Source: Alphaproteobacteria bacterium (lineage in GTDB: Bacteria; Pseudomonadota; Alphaproteobacteria; Rhizobiales; Rhizobiaceae). From it: a stretch of DNA of 64,000 nt. The notes under the pieces are model-generated. The model was not told where the DNA came from. It saw only the letters and a program-made list of their open reading frames with translations, and made no database searches. A program made the position numbers and the translations under genes. Below, piece after piece: positions 51,865-61,262 of this stretch (position 1 is the first letter of the stretch; each line of letters begins with the position of its first letter). Where the stretch lies: NCBI GenBank assembly GCA_018823835.1, contig JAHJHT010000002.1, positions 620,001-684,000 of the forward strand. Reading direction: 5' to 3'.

Positions 51865-52788
51865 GTGGTCGCCGACATTGTCAGGCATCCCGAATACGCC
51901 ACCGTCGAGCGAACCATCGTGGACGAGGAGCAGGACCTCGCTCAGCGCTACGGCGCACACCATGTCGGCGTCTCGAAGAAATTCCGGGCGGGCGAGAAGC
52001 TCTCCGAGACCTGCATCACCTTCTACGTGGCGCAGAAGGGCACGCCCGCATCGGGCGAACCCGTCCCGCCGGAATTCCCGCTGCTTTACGAGGACGGCTC
52101 GCGCGAGCGCCGCATCCTCACCGACGTGTGCGAACTCGGCGGCAGGCCCCGCGGCTTCAACATGCGCGGCGGCAACGTGGTGATCGGCGCCGACAACGAG
52201 CACGGGACGGTCGGCCTCGTCTTCCAGCGCGGCAATCGCGACCTGTTCCTGACCAACGCCCATGTCGTCACCGACCCGGGCCAGCAACCCGGCCTGGTGA
52301 GCGTCGAGGTGCCGGACGGCCCCATCGTCCAGGGCATCGTCAGCGACTTCGACGATCTGCTCGGCGGCGTGGTGCGCAGCGACGCGGCGATCGTGCACGT
52401 TGCGACGGGCACCATCGCATCCGGCAGTTTCCGCGGCACCGCCCTTCGCCTCGTCGGCTGCGGCGAGATCGCCAACAATGATTCCCGGCGCTTCTATTAC
52501 GTGGCGATGGAATTCGTGCACGAGGCGGTGTGGCTCGGCTTCGTGCCCGGCGCGGCCGAAATCGACATTGACGGCCACAGCCTGAACTATGCCGGCTTCC
52601 ACAAGCTCAGGCTGACGGTCGGCCGCTGCCGCCCGGGCCATTCCGGTGCCGTGGTGTTCTGCCGCTCCGGCGCCGGCCTGATGGCGGTCGGCCTCCTGTT
52701 CGGCGGCATCGAGGACGCCAACGAGGTCTGGGTCTTCCCGGTCAGGAGGTGCCTCAGGCAGATGAACATCGACCCGGACAGCCTCTGA
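51865..52788 (+). CDS. Trypsin-like serine protease fold protein
   Basis: Protein of 307 residues without a signal peptide. A chymotrypsin-type triad can be read: His133 in FLTNAHVV, Asp173 in RSDAAIVHV and Ser260 in CRPGHSGAVVF. The usual GDSGG is GHSGA here, so the residue before the catalytic Ser is changed. Cys255 and Cys266 flank the Ser. Its role is unknown; proteins of this kind occur near conflict and stress loci in some bacteria. The GTG start follows AGGGTAGG and the preceding lipoprotein gene by 15 bases. Confidence 0.72.
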   Translation: MVADIVRHPEYATVERTIVDEEQDLAQRYGAHHVGVSKKFRAGEKLSETCITFYVAQKGTPASGEPVPPEFPLLYEDGSRERRILTDVCELGGRPRGFNMRGGNVVIGADNEHGTVGLVFQRGNRDLFLTNAHVVTDPGQQPGLVSVEVPDGPIVQGIVSDFDDLLGGVVRSDAAIVHVATGTIASGSFRGTALRLVGCGEIANNDSRRFYYVAMEFVHEAVWLGFVPGAAEIDIDGHSLNYAGFHKLRLTVGRCRPGHSGAVVFCRSGAGLMAVGLLFGGIEDANEVWVFPVRRCLRQMNIDPDSL

Positions 52789-52806
52789 TCGGCCGCTTAT
52801 GCGCGC

Positions 52807-53598
52807 CTAGCCTATCTCCGCCACGAAGGCGCGGATGATTTCCGTCAGCACTTCCGGCTGCTCGACACAGGGTATGTGGCCGGCATCCTTGACGACCTCG
52901 TAGCGGCAGCCCGGGATGAGCTTTGCCGTTGACAGGACGAGATCGGGCGGCGTCGAGCCGTCCTGGTCGCCGACGATGCAGATGGCCGGAACCGCGATCC
53001 GGCCGGCCTCCTCGGTGAAATCGGCATCGCGGATCGCCTCGCAGGTCGCGACATAGCCTTCGACCGGCTGGCGTATCAGCATGTTGCGGTAGCCGGCGAA
53101 GTCGGCATTGCCCGCGGCGCGAAAGGCCGGCGTGAACCAGCGCTCGAGGATGGCGTCCGCAATGGCCTCGATGCCATTGGCGCGAATCGCCTCGATGCGC
53201 CCGTTCCACAGCTCGTTGGTGCCGATCTTGTGCGCGGTGTCGCAGAGCACCAGCGCGCGTACCAGGTCCGGGCGCGCGGCATAGAGCCCCTGCGCCACCA
53301 GCCCGCCGACGGACAGTCCGCAGACGATCACTTGCCGCGTATCCAGCATGTCGAGCAGGCCCGCCAGGTCGGCGACATGATCGTCCATCGTCGAATGCGC
53401 CCCGCCGGAATCCGACAATCCGTGGCCGCGCATGTCATAGGTCACGATGGCGAAATCGCCGGCCAGCCGCACGATCACATCGCGCCAGATGCGGAAATCG
53501 GTGCCGAGCGAATTGGCAAAGACGATGACCGGCTTTCCGGCCGGCGCGCCGATCAGCTGGTAGTGCAGCGTGACGCTGCCGATCTTGGCGAACTGCAT
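52807..53598 (-). CDS. pcaD: 3-oxoadipate enol-lactonase-like hydrolase
   Basis: Alpha/beta hydrolase of 263 residues with the PcaD pattern: FANSLGTDFRIWRDV near the start, nucleophile Ser in VCGLSVGGLVAQ, Asp in VGDQDGSTPP and His in DAGHIPCVEQP. PcaD hydrolyses 3-oxoadipate enol-lactone in protocatechuate degradation. No other pca genes are nearby, so it may be a paralogue with another ester or lactone as substrate. The length fits. Confidence 0.78.
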   Translation of the reverse strand: MQFAKIGSVTLHYQLIGAPAGKPVIVFANSLGTDFRIWRDVIVRLAGDFAIVTYDMRGHGLSDSGGAHSTMDDHVADLAGLLDMLDTRQVIVCGLSVGGLVAQGLYAARPDLVRALVLCDTAHKIGTNELWNGRIEAIRANGIEAIADAILERWFTPAFRAAGNADFAGYRNMLIRQPVEGYVATCEAIRDADFTEEAGRIAVPAICIVGDQDGSTPPDLVLSTAKLIPGCRYEVVKDAGHIPCVEQPEVLTEIIRAFVAEIG

Positions 53599-53629
53599 GG
53601 GCTCTCCGCGCCGCGGCGCAGGCGGCTGT

Positions 53630-54157
53630 TCAGGGTTTCTTGTCGGCCGCAGGTTTAGCCGGTTTTGCCGGGCGCCCCAAGACCGGAAGTTTCGGCCGTC
53701 TCGGCCTGTCCATCGAGGCGTCGAGATAATTGGCGTGAACCCAGCCCTTGCTGCCGTCGATCGTGACCAGCCGCCATTTGCCGGAGCGGGCGATCTCGCG
53801 CACTCGGCTGCCGCCGGCGAGCGTCATGAGGACAGCGGATCCGACATCGGCCCGCTGACGCAGGTTCACCGCGGTGGTCGTCCTGAGGATGCGCGGTCGG
53901 TCGGGCTTCGAGATCGACCCGGTGACGATCTTTTCGGGACGCGGCGGCGGCCGCTCCACGCGCCTTGGCAGCGTGATGGCCGGCCGCGACGGCGCGGCAA
54001 CCGACTTGAAGACCGGCACCCGCTCCGGCGGGCGCGGCACGCCCTTTTCCTGGGACACGACCCAGATGCCCGCAGCCAAGCCGCCGGCAAGCAGCCATCT
54101 GAGTTTCGGAAGCGCCAATCCAGCCATGCAACCATGGTGGGGCCAAGACTTTAACAT
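53630..54157 (-). CDS. Membrane-anchored SH3 domain protein
   Basis: Protein of 175 residues. A single N-terminal membrane segment ([14 protein letters not shown]) is followed by a basic Pro-rich linker (about 35-85) and a bacterial SH3 domain at about 90-150 ([47 protein letters not shown]), then a Pro/Lys tail. SH3 domains of this type usually bind peptidoglycan in the periplasm. The start may be the ATG at 54157 or at 54127; neither has a strong ribosome binding site. Divergent from rpe. Confidence 0.78.
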   Translation of the reverse strand: MLKSWPHHGCMAGLALPKLRWLLAGGLAAGIWVVSQEKGVPRPPERVPVFKSVAAPSRPAITLPRRVERPPPRPEKIVTGSISKPDRPRILRTTTAVNLRQRADVGSAVLMTLAGGSRVREIARSGKWRLVTIDGSKGWVHANYLDASMDRPRRPKLPVLGRPAKPAKPAADKKP

Positions 54158-54282
54158 CCGACAAACAATTGAAGCCGCGACGCTGCGTCCCGCGCATCCG
54201 GACTGTCATTTGTCACCCGATCTGCGCTAAGGCAGGTCAGTTCAAGGCAGATGAAACGAACGAGACAACGGGACCGGCAGGA

Positions 54283-54957
54283 ATGACCCCAAAGACCCTT
54301 ATCGCGCCATCGGTGCTCTCAGCGGATTTCTCGAAGCTCGGCGAAGAGGTCGAAGCGGTGGCGGCTGCCGGCGCGGACTGGATCCATCTCGACGTCATGG
54401 ACGGGCATTTCGTGCCCAACATCACCTTCGGGCCGCCCATCATCAAGGCGATCCGCAACCGCACTGACAAGGTGTTCGACTGTCACCTGATGATTGCGCC
54501 CGTCGATCCCTACATCGCCGCCTTCGCCGATGCCGGCTGCGACCGCATCACGGTGCATGCCGAGGCGGGGCCGCATCTCGACCGCTCGCTGCAGGCGATC
54601 AAGGCGCTCGGCAAGAAGGCCGGCGTCTCGCTCAACCCGTCGACGCCCGAAAGCGTCATCGAATACGTGCTCGACAGGCTCGACCTCGTTCTCCTGATGA
54701 CGGTCAATCCCGGTTTCGGCGGCCAGGCCTTCATCCCTGCGGTGGTCGAGAAGGTACGGCGGGTAAAGGCGATGATCGGCGACCGCCCGATCAACATCGA
54801 GATCGACGGCGGCGTCTCGCCCGAGACGGCGCCGCTGGTGGTGGCCGCCGGCGCCGACGTGCTGGTGGCGGGCGCGGCCATCTTCAAGGGCGGCAACGAA
54901 GCCGCCTATCGCGCCAACATTGCCGCCATCAGGGACGCGGCCGACAAGGCGCGTTGA
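54283..54957 (+). CDS. rpe: Ribulose-phosphate 3-epimerase
   Basis: Pentose phosphate pathway enzyme of 224 residues (ribulose 5-phosphate to xylulose 5-phosphate). TIM-barrel motifs are [33 protein letters not shown] (metal and catalytic residues), [15 protein letters not shown] and EIDGGV. Complete. The ATG at 54283 begins the conserved domain; the frame upstream to 54169 is not conserved. Confidence 0.95.
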   Translation: MTPKTLIAPSVLSADFSKLGEEVEAVAAAGADWIHLDVMDGHFVPNITFGPPIIKAIRNRTDKVFDCHLMIAPVDPYIAAFADAGCDRITVHAEAGPHLDRSLQAIKALGKKAGVSLNPSTPESVIEYVLDRLDLVLLMTVNPGFGGQAFIPAVVEKVRRVKAMIGDRPINIEIDGGVSPETAPLVVAAGADVLVAGAAIFKGGNEAAYRANIAAIRDAADKAR

Positions 54958-54980
54958 AGACCTGGCAGGAGGAGAAAACC

Positions 54981-55532
54981 ATGGCAGCCACACCCCCGGT
55001 CTGCGACTTCGGATGGAAGGCAATCGACGCGACGCTACCCGGCGTCGACGGCAGGGAGCATCGGCTCTTCGACCTGGCCGGGCCCAATGGCCTGGTCGTG
55101 GCTTTCATCTGCAACCATTGCCCCTATGTGAAGGCCGTGATCGACCGCATCGTCCGCGACGCCGCCGACCTGTCGCCTCTCGGCATCGGCTTCGTCGCCA
55201 TCAATTCGAACGACGCCACCAGCCATCCGCAGGATTCGTTTCCCGAGATGAAGCTCTTCGCGGAACGAAACGGTTTCGGCTTCCCCTATCTGCATGACGA
55301 GGACCAGTCGGTTGCGCGCGCCTACGGCGCAGCCTGCACGCCCGACTTCTTCGGCCTCAACGACAAGCTGGAACTGCAGTATCGCGGCAGGCTCGACGCT
55401 TCGCGCAACCGGCAGGACGAGCCGGGGCTGCGTCGCGACCTGTTCGAGGCGATGCGCGAGGTGGCCGCCAGCGGCGCGGGGCCGCGCGACCAGATCGCCT
55501 CGATCGGCTGCTCCATCAAGTGGAAGGACTGA
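54981..55532 (+). CDS. Thioredoxin-fold (AhpC/TSA-like) protein
   Basis: Protein of 183 residues of the redoxin group. The active-site region is VVAFICNHCPYVKAV, with CxxC-type Cys in CNHC; the PTPDFFG-type block (ACTPDFFGLNDKLELQYRGRLD) is typical of thiol-disulfide proteins related to peroxiredoxins. No signal peptide is seen, so it is cytoplasmic. AGGAGGAG precedes the ATG at 54981. It follows rpe by 23 bases and may be co-transcribed with it. Target unknown. Confidence 0.8.
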   Translation: MAATPPVCDFGWKAIDATLPGVDGREHRLFDLAGPNGLVVAFICNHCPYVKAVIDRIVRDAADLSPLGIGFVAINSNDATSHPQDSFPEMKLFAERNGFGFPYLHDEDQSVARAYGAACTPDFFGLNDKLELQYRGRLDASRNRQDEPGLRRDLFEAMREVAASGAGPRDQIASIGCSIKWKD

Positions 55533-55654
55533 GGCCCACGGCGCGCTTCATCGCGATCGACGCCATGCATCCGGGCAGTCGGTTGCGGCCATTTGCGCTA
55601 TACGTGCCCTCGAATGGCGGGCAGCGCCCGGCCCCTCGCGGAGAAACCTGACGC

Positions 55655-56050
55655 ATGCCGGAAATCGTTGCCGGACTCTTGTGGATAGCGCTCGGCGGCG
55701 CGCTCGGCGGGCCGGCCCGCTATTTCGTGTCCGGACTTGTCGGCCGTCGCTTCGGCGAAACCTTTCCCTGGGGCACGATGGCTGCAAACGTGACCGGTTG
55801 CCTTTTGATGGGCGCACTGGCCGCGACGGTCTCCTTCAATGGCATGGCCCTGTCCTCGCCCGGCTGGCAGATCGCCGGCATCGGCTTCCTCGGCAGCTAC
55901 ACGACGGTATCTTCCTTCAGCCGCGAGACGCTTGCGCTGGCGCGCGATGGCCAATCGGCCGGCGCCGGGTGGAACATCGTGCTGTCCTTCGGCCTCTGTC
56001 TGGCCGCCGTCGCTCTTGGCTACGCTGCGGCAAATGGAATCCTCTCATGA
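55655..56050 (+). CDS. crcB: Fluoride exporter CrcB/Fluc (first copy)
   Basis: Fluoride channel subunit of 131 residues with four membrane helices. The N-terminal GGALGGPARYFVSG, the central WGTMAANVTGCLLMG (conserved Asn) and GFLGSYTTVSSFSRET are Fluc hallmarks. Adjacent copies commonly form heterodimers. Its TGA overlaps the ATG of the second copy (ATGA). No fluoride riboswitch sequence was recognised in the 122 bases before it. Confidence 0.92.
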   Translation: MPEIVAGLLWIALGGALGGPARYFVSGLVGRRFGETFPWGTMAANVTGCLLMGALAATVSFNGMALSSPGWQIAGIGFLGSYTTVSSFSRETLALARDGQSAGAGWNIVLSFGLCLAAVALGYAAANGILS

Positions 56051-56487
56051 CGGAGCGCGCTGCAACGCAGGCCGGGGCTGCCGATGCACGCGAGACGGCG
56101 GGGCTCTACCTTGCCGTCAGCCTGGGATCGGTGATCGGCAGCGTGTCGCGGGCGCTGGTGTCGCTCGCTGCGGTCGCATGGCTCGGCGAGGCGTTCCTGC
56201 TCGGCACTTTGACCGTCAACGTGCTCGGATCCTTCATCATCGGCTACTATGCCACGATGACCGGACCGGGCGGGCGCATCATGGCCTCGACGCGCCAGAG
56301 GCAGCTTGTGATGACCGGCTTCTGCGGCGGCTTCACCACCTTCTCCGCCTTCAGCCTGGAGACGCTGATGCTTGCCCAGGCCGGCCACCTGCCGCTCGCC
56401 GGTCTCTATATCGCCCTTTCCGTCGTGACATGGCTCGCGGCCGCCTGGCTCGGCCAGGTGCTGGCGATACGCTCCAACCGCATGTGA
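56047..56487 (+). CDS. crcB: Fluoride exporter CrcB/Fluc (second copy)
   Basis: Fluoride channel subunit of 146 residues. LAVSLGSVIGSVSRALVS, LGTLTVNVLGSFIIGYYA and GFCGGFTTFSAFSLET match the Fluc motifs. It overlaps the first copy by four bases, so the two subunits are probably made in equal amounts and form a heterodimeric channel. The next gene, DUF190, follows after 12 bases. The open frame upstream belongs to other genes. Confidence 0.92.
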   Translation: MTERAATQAGAADARETAGLYLAVSLGSVIGSVSRALVSLAAVAWLGEAFLLGTLTVNVLGSFIIGYYATMTGPGGRIMASTRQRQLVMTGFCGGFTTFSAFSLETLMLAQAGHLPLAGLYIALSVVTWLAAAWLGQVLAIRSNRM

Positions 56488-56499
56488 GGAACCGGACCG

Positions 56500-56838
56500 A
56501 TGCAGATACCGAAACAGGCAACGCTGCTGCGCATCTTCGTCGGGGAAGACGACCGGCACGACGGCCGCCCGCTCTACGAGGCCATCGTGATGAAGGCGCG
56601 CGAGGCGGGACTCGCCGGCGCCACCGCCTGGCGCGGCGGCATGGGATTCGGCCATTCGAGCAGGCTGCGCACGATGAAGATCATGCGCCTGTCCGAAGAC
56701 CTGCCGGTCATCATCGAGATCGTCGACGCGCGCGACAAGATCGACGCCTTCCTGCCTGCGCTGGAAGCGATGATGACGGGCGGCCTGGTCACGCTGGATA
56801 CAGTCGAGGTCCTGCGCTACGGCAAGGACGCCGACTGA
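56500..56838 (+). CDS. DUF190 family protein (fluoride-associated)
   Basis: Protein of 112 residues: LLRIFVGEDDRHDGRPLYEAIVMKARE, GATAWRGGMGFG and DLPVIIEIVDARDKIDAFLP are conserved in DUF190, a GlnB-like ferredoxin fold often encoded beside crcB. It is thought to take part in fluoride tolerance, but the biochemical role is not known. The three genes form one operon. Confidence 0.9.
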   Translation: MQIPKQATLLRIFVGEDDRHDGRPLYEAIVMKAREAGLAGATAWRGGMGFGHSSRLRTMKIMRLSEDLPVIIEIVDARDKIDAFLPALEAMMTGGLVTLDTVEVLRYGKDAD

Positions 56839-56866
56839 CCCGCGAGGTGCTGCCTAGGCTCCTGAC

Positions 56867-57832
56867 CTAGCCGCCGAGACCTTCGAAGAGGATCGTCGAC
56901 AGATAGCGCTCGGCGAAGGACGGGATGATGACCACCATGTCCTTGCCGGCATTCTCCGGGCGCGAGCCGATGATGGTCGCGGCCTGCAGCGCGGCGCCCG
57001 AAGAGATGCCGACCGGCACGCCCTCGAGGCGGGCGACGAGGCGCGCATTGGCGACCGAATCCTCGTTCGAGACGGTGACGATCTCGTCATAGATGTGGGT
57101 GTCCAGGATCTTCGGCGCGAAGCCTGCACCGATGCCCTGGATCTTGTGCGGGCCGGGCTGGCCACCCGACAGCACGGGCGAGGCTTCCGGCTCGACCGCG
57201 ACGACGTGAACGCCGGGCTTGCGCTGCTTGAGCACCTGGCCGACGCCGGTGATGGTGCCGCCCGTGCCGATGCCCGAGATCAGGATGTCGACGCTGCCCT
57301 TGGTGTCGTTCCAGATTTCCTCGGCGGTCGTCTTGCGGTGGATCTCGGGATTGGCCGGATTCTCGAACTGCTGCGGAATGACCGCGCCCTCGATGCTGGC
57401 GGCCAGTTCGTCGGCCTTGGCGATGGCGCCCTTCATGCCCTTGGCGCCTTCCGTCAGCACCAGTTCGGCGCCGAGCAGCGCCAGCATCTTGCGGCGCTCG
57501 AGCGACATCGTCTCGGGCATGGTGAGGATCAGCTTGTAACCCTTGGAGGCCGCCGCGAAGGCGAGCGCGATACCGGTGTTGCCAGAGGTCGGCTCGACCA
57601 GCGTGTTCTTGCCAGGCGCGATCCTGCCTGCCGCTTCGAGCGATTCGATCATCGCCACGCCGATGCGGTCCTTGACGGAGGCGATCGGGTTGAAGAATTC
57701 GAGCTTGGCCAGGAGATTGGCGACAATGCCCTTCTGCTTGGCAAACTTGTCGAGGCGCACCAGCGGGGTATCGCCGATCGTTTCGGTGATGGAATTGTAG
57801 ACTCGGCCGCGGCCTGGAACGTGGTTCGACAT
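56867..57832 (-). CDS. cysK: Cysteine synthase A
   Basis: PLP enzyme of 321 residues that makes cysteine from O-acetylserine and sulfide. The PLP Lys is in [13 protein letters not shown] (near residue 52), [14 protein letters not shown] is the substrate loop, [14 protein letters not shown] binds the phosphate, and [12 protein letters not shown] completes the site. The ATG at 57832 has AAGGGAG upstream. Complete. Divergent organisation from surrounding genes. Confidence 0.95.
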   Translation of the reverse strand: MSNHVPGRGRVYNSITETIGDTPLVRLDKFAKQKGIVANLLAKLEFFNPIASVKDRIGVAMIESLEAAGRIAPGKNTLVEPTSGNTGIALAFAAASKGYKLILTMPETMSLERRKMLALLGAELVLTEGAKGMKGAIAKADELAASIEGAVIPQQFENPANPEIHRKTTAEEIWNDTKGSVDILISGIGTGGTITGVGQVLKQRKPGVHVVAVEPEASPVLSGGQPGPHKIQGIGAGFAPKILDTHIYDEIVTVSNEDSVANARLVARLEGVPVGISSGAALQAATIIGSRPENAGKDMVVIIPSFAERYLSTILFEGLGG

Positions 57833-57969
57833 CGTTTCACTCCCTTGTTGCGCACAAGATAGGGCCTCGCGCGCGAGAATCCGAGGGAACGCCATGCTCA
57901 AACTTGCGCAGTCGAGAAACCGGATTCCTCAAAACGCACGATCGCGAGAAGGAATTGGCGCGAAGGATG

Positions 57970-58587
57970 CTAGTGGCGCGCCGCGATCGCCGCTGCCGCA
58001 CCCGCCATTAAGCCCGCGGCAGTCCGGTTCAGCACCCGCAGCGCCCGCGGCGTCCTCAGGAACCAGCGCGCCTTGGCCGCCAGCAGCAGATAGGGCACCA
58101 GCACCACCAGCAGCACCAGGACGGTCAGTGCCGCGAGCACGCCGTAGTCTGCGGCCGTGATCGTCTTCAGGTCGACGATGGTCGGCGTGATGGCCAGGTA
58201 GAAGATCATGGTCTTCGGGTTGCCCAGCGTGACCGTCAGGCCGGCGAGGAAACTCGCGGCGAGGCCGCCCTTACCCCTGCGCGCCTCGACATTCTCGGCC
58301 GTGATGCCGCTGGTCCAGAAGGTCCAGGCGAGTAACCCCAGATAGGCGACGCCCAGCCATTTGATGACGAGGAAGACCATGCCGAAGGTCTGCGCCACCA
58401 GCGCCAGGCCAAGCACCACGGCCGTCAGGTAGGTGAGATCGCCGGCGATCAGGCCGAGCGACATGACAAGCGCCGAGCGGAAGCCGGAGCCGAGCGCCCG
58501 CGCGATCAGTGCGGTCAGGCCTGGCCCGGGAATGGCGGCAGCCAGCGCCAGCGCGCCGCAATAGGTAACGAAACCGGCAAGGGTCAT
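57970..58587 (-). CDS. LysE/RhtB family amino acid exporter
   Basis: Membrane protein of 205 residues with about six helices and the LysE pattern IPGPGLTALIARALGSGFRSAL, WLGVAYLGLLAWTFW and ASFLAGLTVTLGNPKTMIFYLA. Probably exports an amino acid or a related small solute. Substrate not determinable from sequence. Confidence 0.9.
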   Translation of the reverse strand: MTLAGFVTYCGALALAAAIPGPGLTALIARALGSGFRSALVMSLGLIAGDLTYLTAVVLGLALVAQTFGMVFLVIKWLGVAYLGLLAWTFWTSGITAENVEARRGKGGLAASFLAGLTVTLGNPKTMIFYLAITPTIVDLKTITAADYGVLAALTVLVLLVVLVPYLLLAAKARWFLRTPRALRVLNRTAAGLMAGAAAAIAARH

Positions 58588-58654
58588 CGCGTCACTCGTG
58601 AGAAATGCAGTCAGGCTTTTCGCACAATCCGGTTCGGCCGGAAACGGCTTTCGA

Positions 58655-58852
58655 TCAGGGGCGCGTCGCCGGGAAATCGGCCTCGAGGCGCTTTTCGAGC
58701 TCGACGAGATCGTCGGGCAGCGGCATGCCCATGGCGCGAAGCTCGTTCAGCTTCTCGCGCAGGTTCTCGTGCACCTCGTGGGCGTCTTCCGGCTGGTTGA
58801 CCATCTGTTCCAGGAGCAGGCTGATCTGAGCCTTGATTTCCTCGAGTGCCAT
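58655..58852 (-). CDS. Small helical protein between lysE-type gene and hrcA
   Basis: Protein of 65 residues, mostly acidic amphipathic helix (EEIKAQISLLLEQMVNQPEDAHEVHENLREKLNELRAMG) with coiled-coil character. The ATG is preceded by GGGAG. I recognise it only as a small conserved protein of Rhizobiales that sits after hrcA; no function. It follows hrcA by 63 bases. Confidence 0.75.
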   Translation of the reverse strand: MALEEIKAQISLLLEQMVNQPEDAHEVHENLREKLNELRAMGMPLPDDLVELEKRLEADFPATRP

Positions 58853-58915
58853 TGTCTGCTCCCTGGGACGTTCCGTCCCGCCTTGCTGCCGGCCACCGGC
58901 CGGCTGTTGATATGC

Positions 58916-59986
58916 TTAGCGCAGCATGCGCGAAACGACCTGCGCGGTATAGTCCACCATCGGCACGATACGGGCATAGTTGAGGCGCGTCGGGCCGATG
59001 ACGCCCAGTGCCCCGATGACGCGGGCATCCTTGTCGCGGTAGGGCGCCACCACGAGCGACGAACCGGACAGCGAGAACAGCTTGTTTTCCGACCCTATGA
59101 AGATGCGCACGCCCGAGCCCTCTTCGGCAAGGCCGAGCAGCTGGATCAGCCCGTCCTGCGTCTCGAGGTCCTCGAACAGGTGCTTCATCAGCTCCATGTC
59201 GGCCTGGGCGGTGACGTTGTCGAGCAGGTTGGCGCGGCCGCGCACGATCAACCGCGACGGCAGCCCGCTTTCGGACCCGGCCCAGATGGCCAGGCCACGC
59301 TCGACGAGATCCTGCGACAGCGTGTCGAGGGCTGCCCGGGTCTCTTCCTTGATGCGGGCGATCTCCGCCTTGGCCTCGGCCAGCGTGCGGCCGCGGATAT
59401 GGGCGTTTAGAAAGTTCGACGCCTCATGCAGCTGCGATACGGTGATGCCGGGCGGCAGCTCGACCACCCGGTTCTCGACGTCGCCATTCTGCGACACCAG
59501 CACGACCAGCGCCTTGGTCGGCTCGAGCTGGATGAACTCGATGTGCTTGAGCGCCACCTCGTTGTTGGCCGTCAGCACCAGCCCGGCGCCGCGCGACAAG
59601 CCCGACAGCATCTGGCTGGCTTCCGTCAGCATGTGTTCCATGGTGGCGCCGCTGCCCGACGCCTTGACCTGCGCCTCGATGACCCGGCGCTCGTCGTCGG
59701 ACAGGTCGCCAAGCTCCATGAAGGCGTCGACGAAGAAGCGCAGGCCCCGCTGGGTCGGCAGCCGGCCGGCGGAAATATGGGGCGAGTAGACGAGGCCGAG
59801 ATGCTCGAGGTCGCTCATCACGTTGCGCACCGTGGCCGGCGACAGCGACGACGGCAGCATGCGCGACAGGTTGCGCGAGCCGACGGGCTCGCCGTCCTTG
59901 AGGAAGGAATCGACGATGCGGCGGAATATCTCGCGCGAGCGCGCATCGAGGGATTGCAGGTTCTGATCGGTGATCGGCGTGGTCAT
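58916..59986 (-). CDS. hrcA: Heat-inducible transcription repressor HrcA
   Basis: Repressor of chaperone genes that binds CIRCE elements, 356 residues. N-terminal winged helix SREIFRRIVDSFLKDGEPVGSRNLSRML and SPATVRNVMSDLEHLGLVYSPHISAGRLPTQRG are characteristic; the GAF-like and C-terminal domains follow (GALGVIGPTRLNYARIVPMVDY). The ATG at 59986 follows GGAGG with long spacing. It is divergent from rph, the usual alphaproteobacterial arrangement. No grpE follows here, unlike many relatives. Confidence 0.93.
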   Translation of the reverse strand: MTTPITDQNLQSLDARSREIFRRIVDSFLKDGEPVGSRNLSRMLPSSLSPATVRNVMSDLEHLGLVYSPHISAGRLPTQRGLRFFVDAFMELGDLSDDERRVIEAQVKASGSGATMEHMLTEASQMLSGLSRGAGLVLTANNEVALKHIEFIQLEPTKALVVLVSQNGDVENRVVELPPGITVSQLHEASNFLNAHIRGRTLAEAKAEIARIKEETRAALDTLSQDLVERGLAIWAGSESGLPSRLIVRGRANLLDNVTAQADMELMKHLFEDLETQDGLIQLLGLAEEGSGVRIFIGSENKLFSLSGSSLVVAPYRDKDARVIGALGVIGPTRLNYARIVPMVDYTAQVVSRMLR

Positions 59987-60128
59987 CGTGGCGCAGCACC
60001 TCCGGAGGAATGATATAGATGGTGTCGGGCGGAACACAACAAGGCGCCAGGGGCCGTTTTTCTTTGCGCTCCCGGGAGCGCGGGGCTAAAAGCCCGCGAC
60101 CAGTCCGATTCCCGAAGAAAGAGCCTCG

Positions 60129-60845
60129 ATGCGCCCATCCAAACGCCAGTTCGACGAAATGCGCGCCATTTCCTTCGAGCGCAACATTTCCAAGCACGCG
60201 GAAGGCTCCTGCCTCGTCAAGTTCGGCGACACGCATGTGCTGTGCACGGCAAGCCTCGAGGAGAAAGTGCCCGGCTGGATGCGCAATTCCGGCAAGGGCT
60301 GGGTGACGGCCGAATACGGCATGCTGCCGCGCTCGACGGGCGACCGCATGCGCCGCGAGGCGGCGTCCGGCAAGCAGGGCGGACGCACCATGGAAATCCA
60401 GCGCCTGATCGGCCGCTCGCTGCGCGCCGTGGTCGACCTGCAGGCGCTCGGCGAACAGCAGATCACCGTCGATTGCGACGTCATCCAGGCCGATGGCGGC
60501 ACCCGCACCGCGGCCATCACCGGTGGTTGGGTAGCGCTGCACGATTGCCTGCGCTGGATGGAAACCCGCCAGATGATCAGCGTCGCCAAGGTTTTGAAGG
60601 ACCACGTCGCCGCGGTTTCCTGCGGCGTGCATGCCGGCGAGGCCGTGCTCGACCTCGACTATGCCGAGGATTCGACCGCCGGCACCGACGCCAATTTCGT
60701 GATGACCGGCAAGGGCGGCATCGTCGAGATCCAGGGCACCGCCGAATCCGCGCCGTTCAGCGAGGAAGAGTTCGCCAACCTCATGGCGCTCGCCAAGAAG
60801 GGCATCGCGCGGCTGGTCGACCTGCAGCAGATGGCGGTGGCGTAG
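60129..60845 (+). CDS. rph: Ribonuclease PH
   Basis: Phosphate-dependent 3' exoribonuclease that trims tRNA precursors, 238 residues. [45 protein letters not shown] and [22 protein letters not shown] are family hallmarks; the C-terminal block has [19 protein letters not shown]. Complete. Divergent from hrcA and followed by the VOC gene after six bases. Confidence 0.96.
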   Translation: MRPSKRQFDEMRAISFERNISKHAEGSCLVKFGDTHVLCTASLEEKVPGWMRNSGKGWVTAEYGMLPRSTGDRMRREAASGKQGGRTMEIQRLIGRSLRAVVDLQALGEQQITVDCDVIQADGGTRTAAITGGWVALHDCLRWMETRQMISVAKVLKDHVAAVSCGVHAGEAVLDLDYAEDSTAGTDANFVMTGKGGIVEIQGTAESAPFSEEEFANLMALAKKGIARLVDLQQMAVA

Positions 60846-60851
60846 GCAGGC

Positions 60852-61262
60852 ATGCAGCCCTCCGCGATCCTCGAATCGGCCCTCTACGTCACCGATCTCG
60901 ACGCCGCGGCTGCTTTCTACACCGAGGTTCTCGGGCTGGAGCCGATCACCAGTGTCGAGGGCCGGCACGTATTTTTCCGCTGTGGCGCGGGCGTGCTCCT
61001 GCTCTTCAATGCCGAGGCGACCAGAAACGGCCCGCCGCCCGACGCCCGCCTGCCGGTGCCGCCGCACGGCGCGACGGGACCCGGGCATCTCTGCTTTGCC
61101 GCGACAGCCGACGAGGTCGAGACCTGGAAGTCACACCTTCTGGACCGCGGCATCGCCATCGAAGCCGACTTCGAATGGCCGAATGGCGGCCGCTCGATCT
61201 ATTTCCGCGACCCGTCCGGCAATTCCATCGAATTCGCCGAACCGAGACTCTGGGGACTGTGA
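60852..61262 (+). CDS. VOC family (glyoxalase-like) protein
   Basis: Protein of 136 residues with the vicinal oxygen chelate pattern [32 protein letters not shown] and a C-terminal [18 protein letters not shown] with the Glu ligand. Such proteins can be glyoxalases, dioxygenases or resistance proteins. It sits within the rph-rdgB operon; its TGA shares a base with the rdgB ATG. Function is not determined. Confidence 0.88.
   Translation: MQPSAILESALYVTDLDAAAAFYTEVLGLEPITSVEGRHVFFRCGAGVLLLFNAEATRNGPPPDARLPVPPHGATGPGHLCFAATADEVETWKSHLLDRGIAIEADFEWPNGGRSIYFRDPSGNSIEFAEPRLWGL

Noticed and set aside
55533..55654. Fluoride riboswitch before crcB
   Set aside because: The conserved blocks that I would expect are not found by eye; a covariance search would be decisive.
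58860..60128. CIRCE element for HrcA
   Set aside because: No TTAGCACTC-N9-GAGTGCTAA-like repeat was seen near hrcA or rph.
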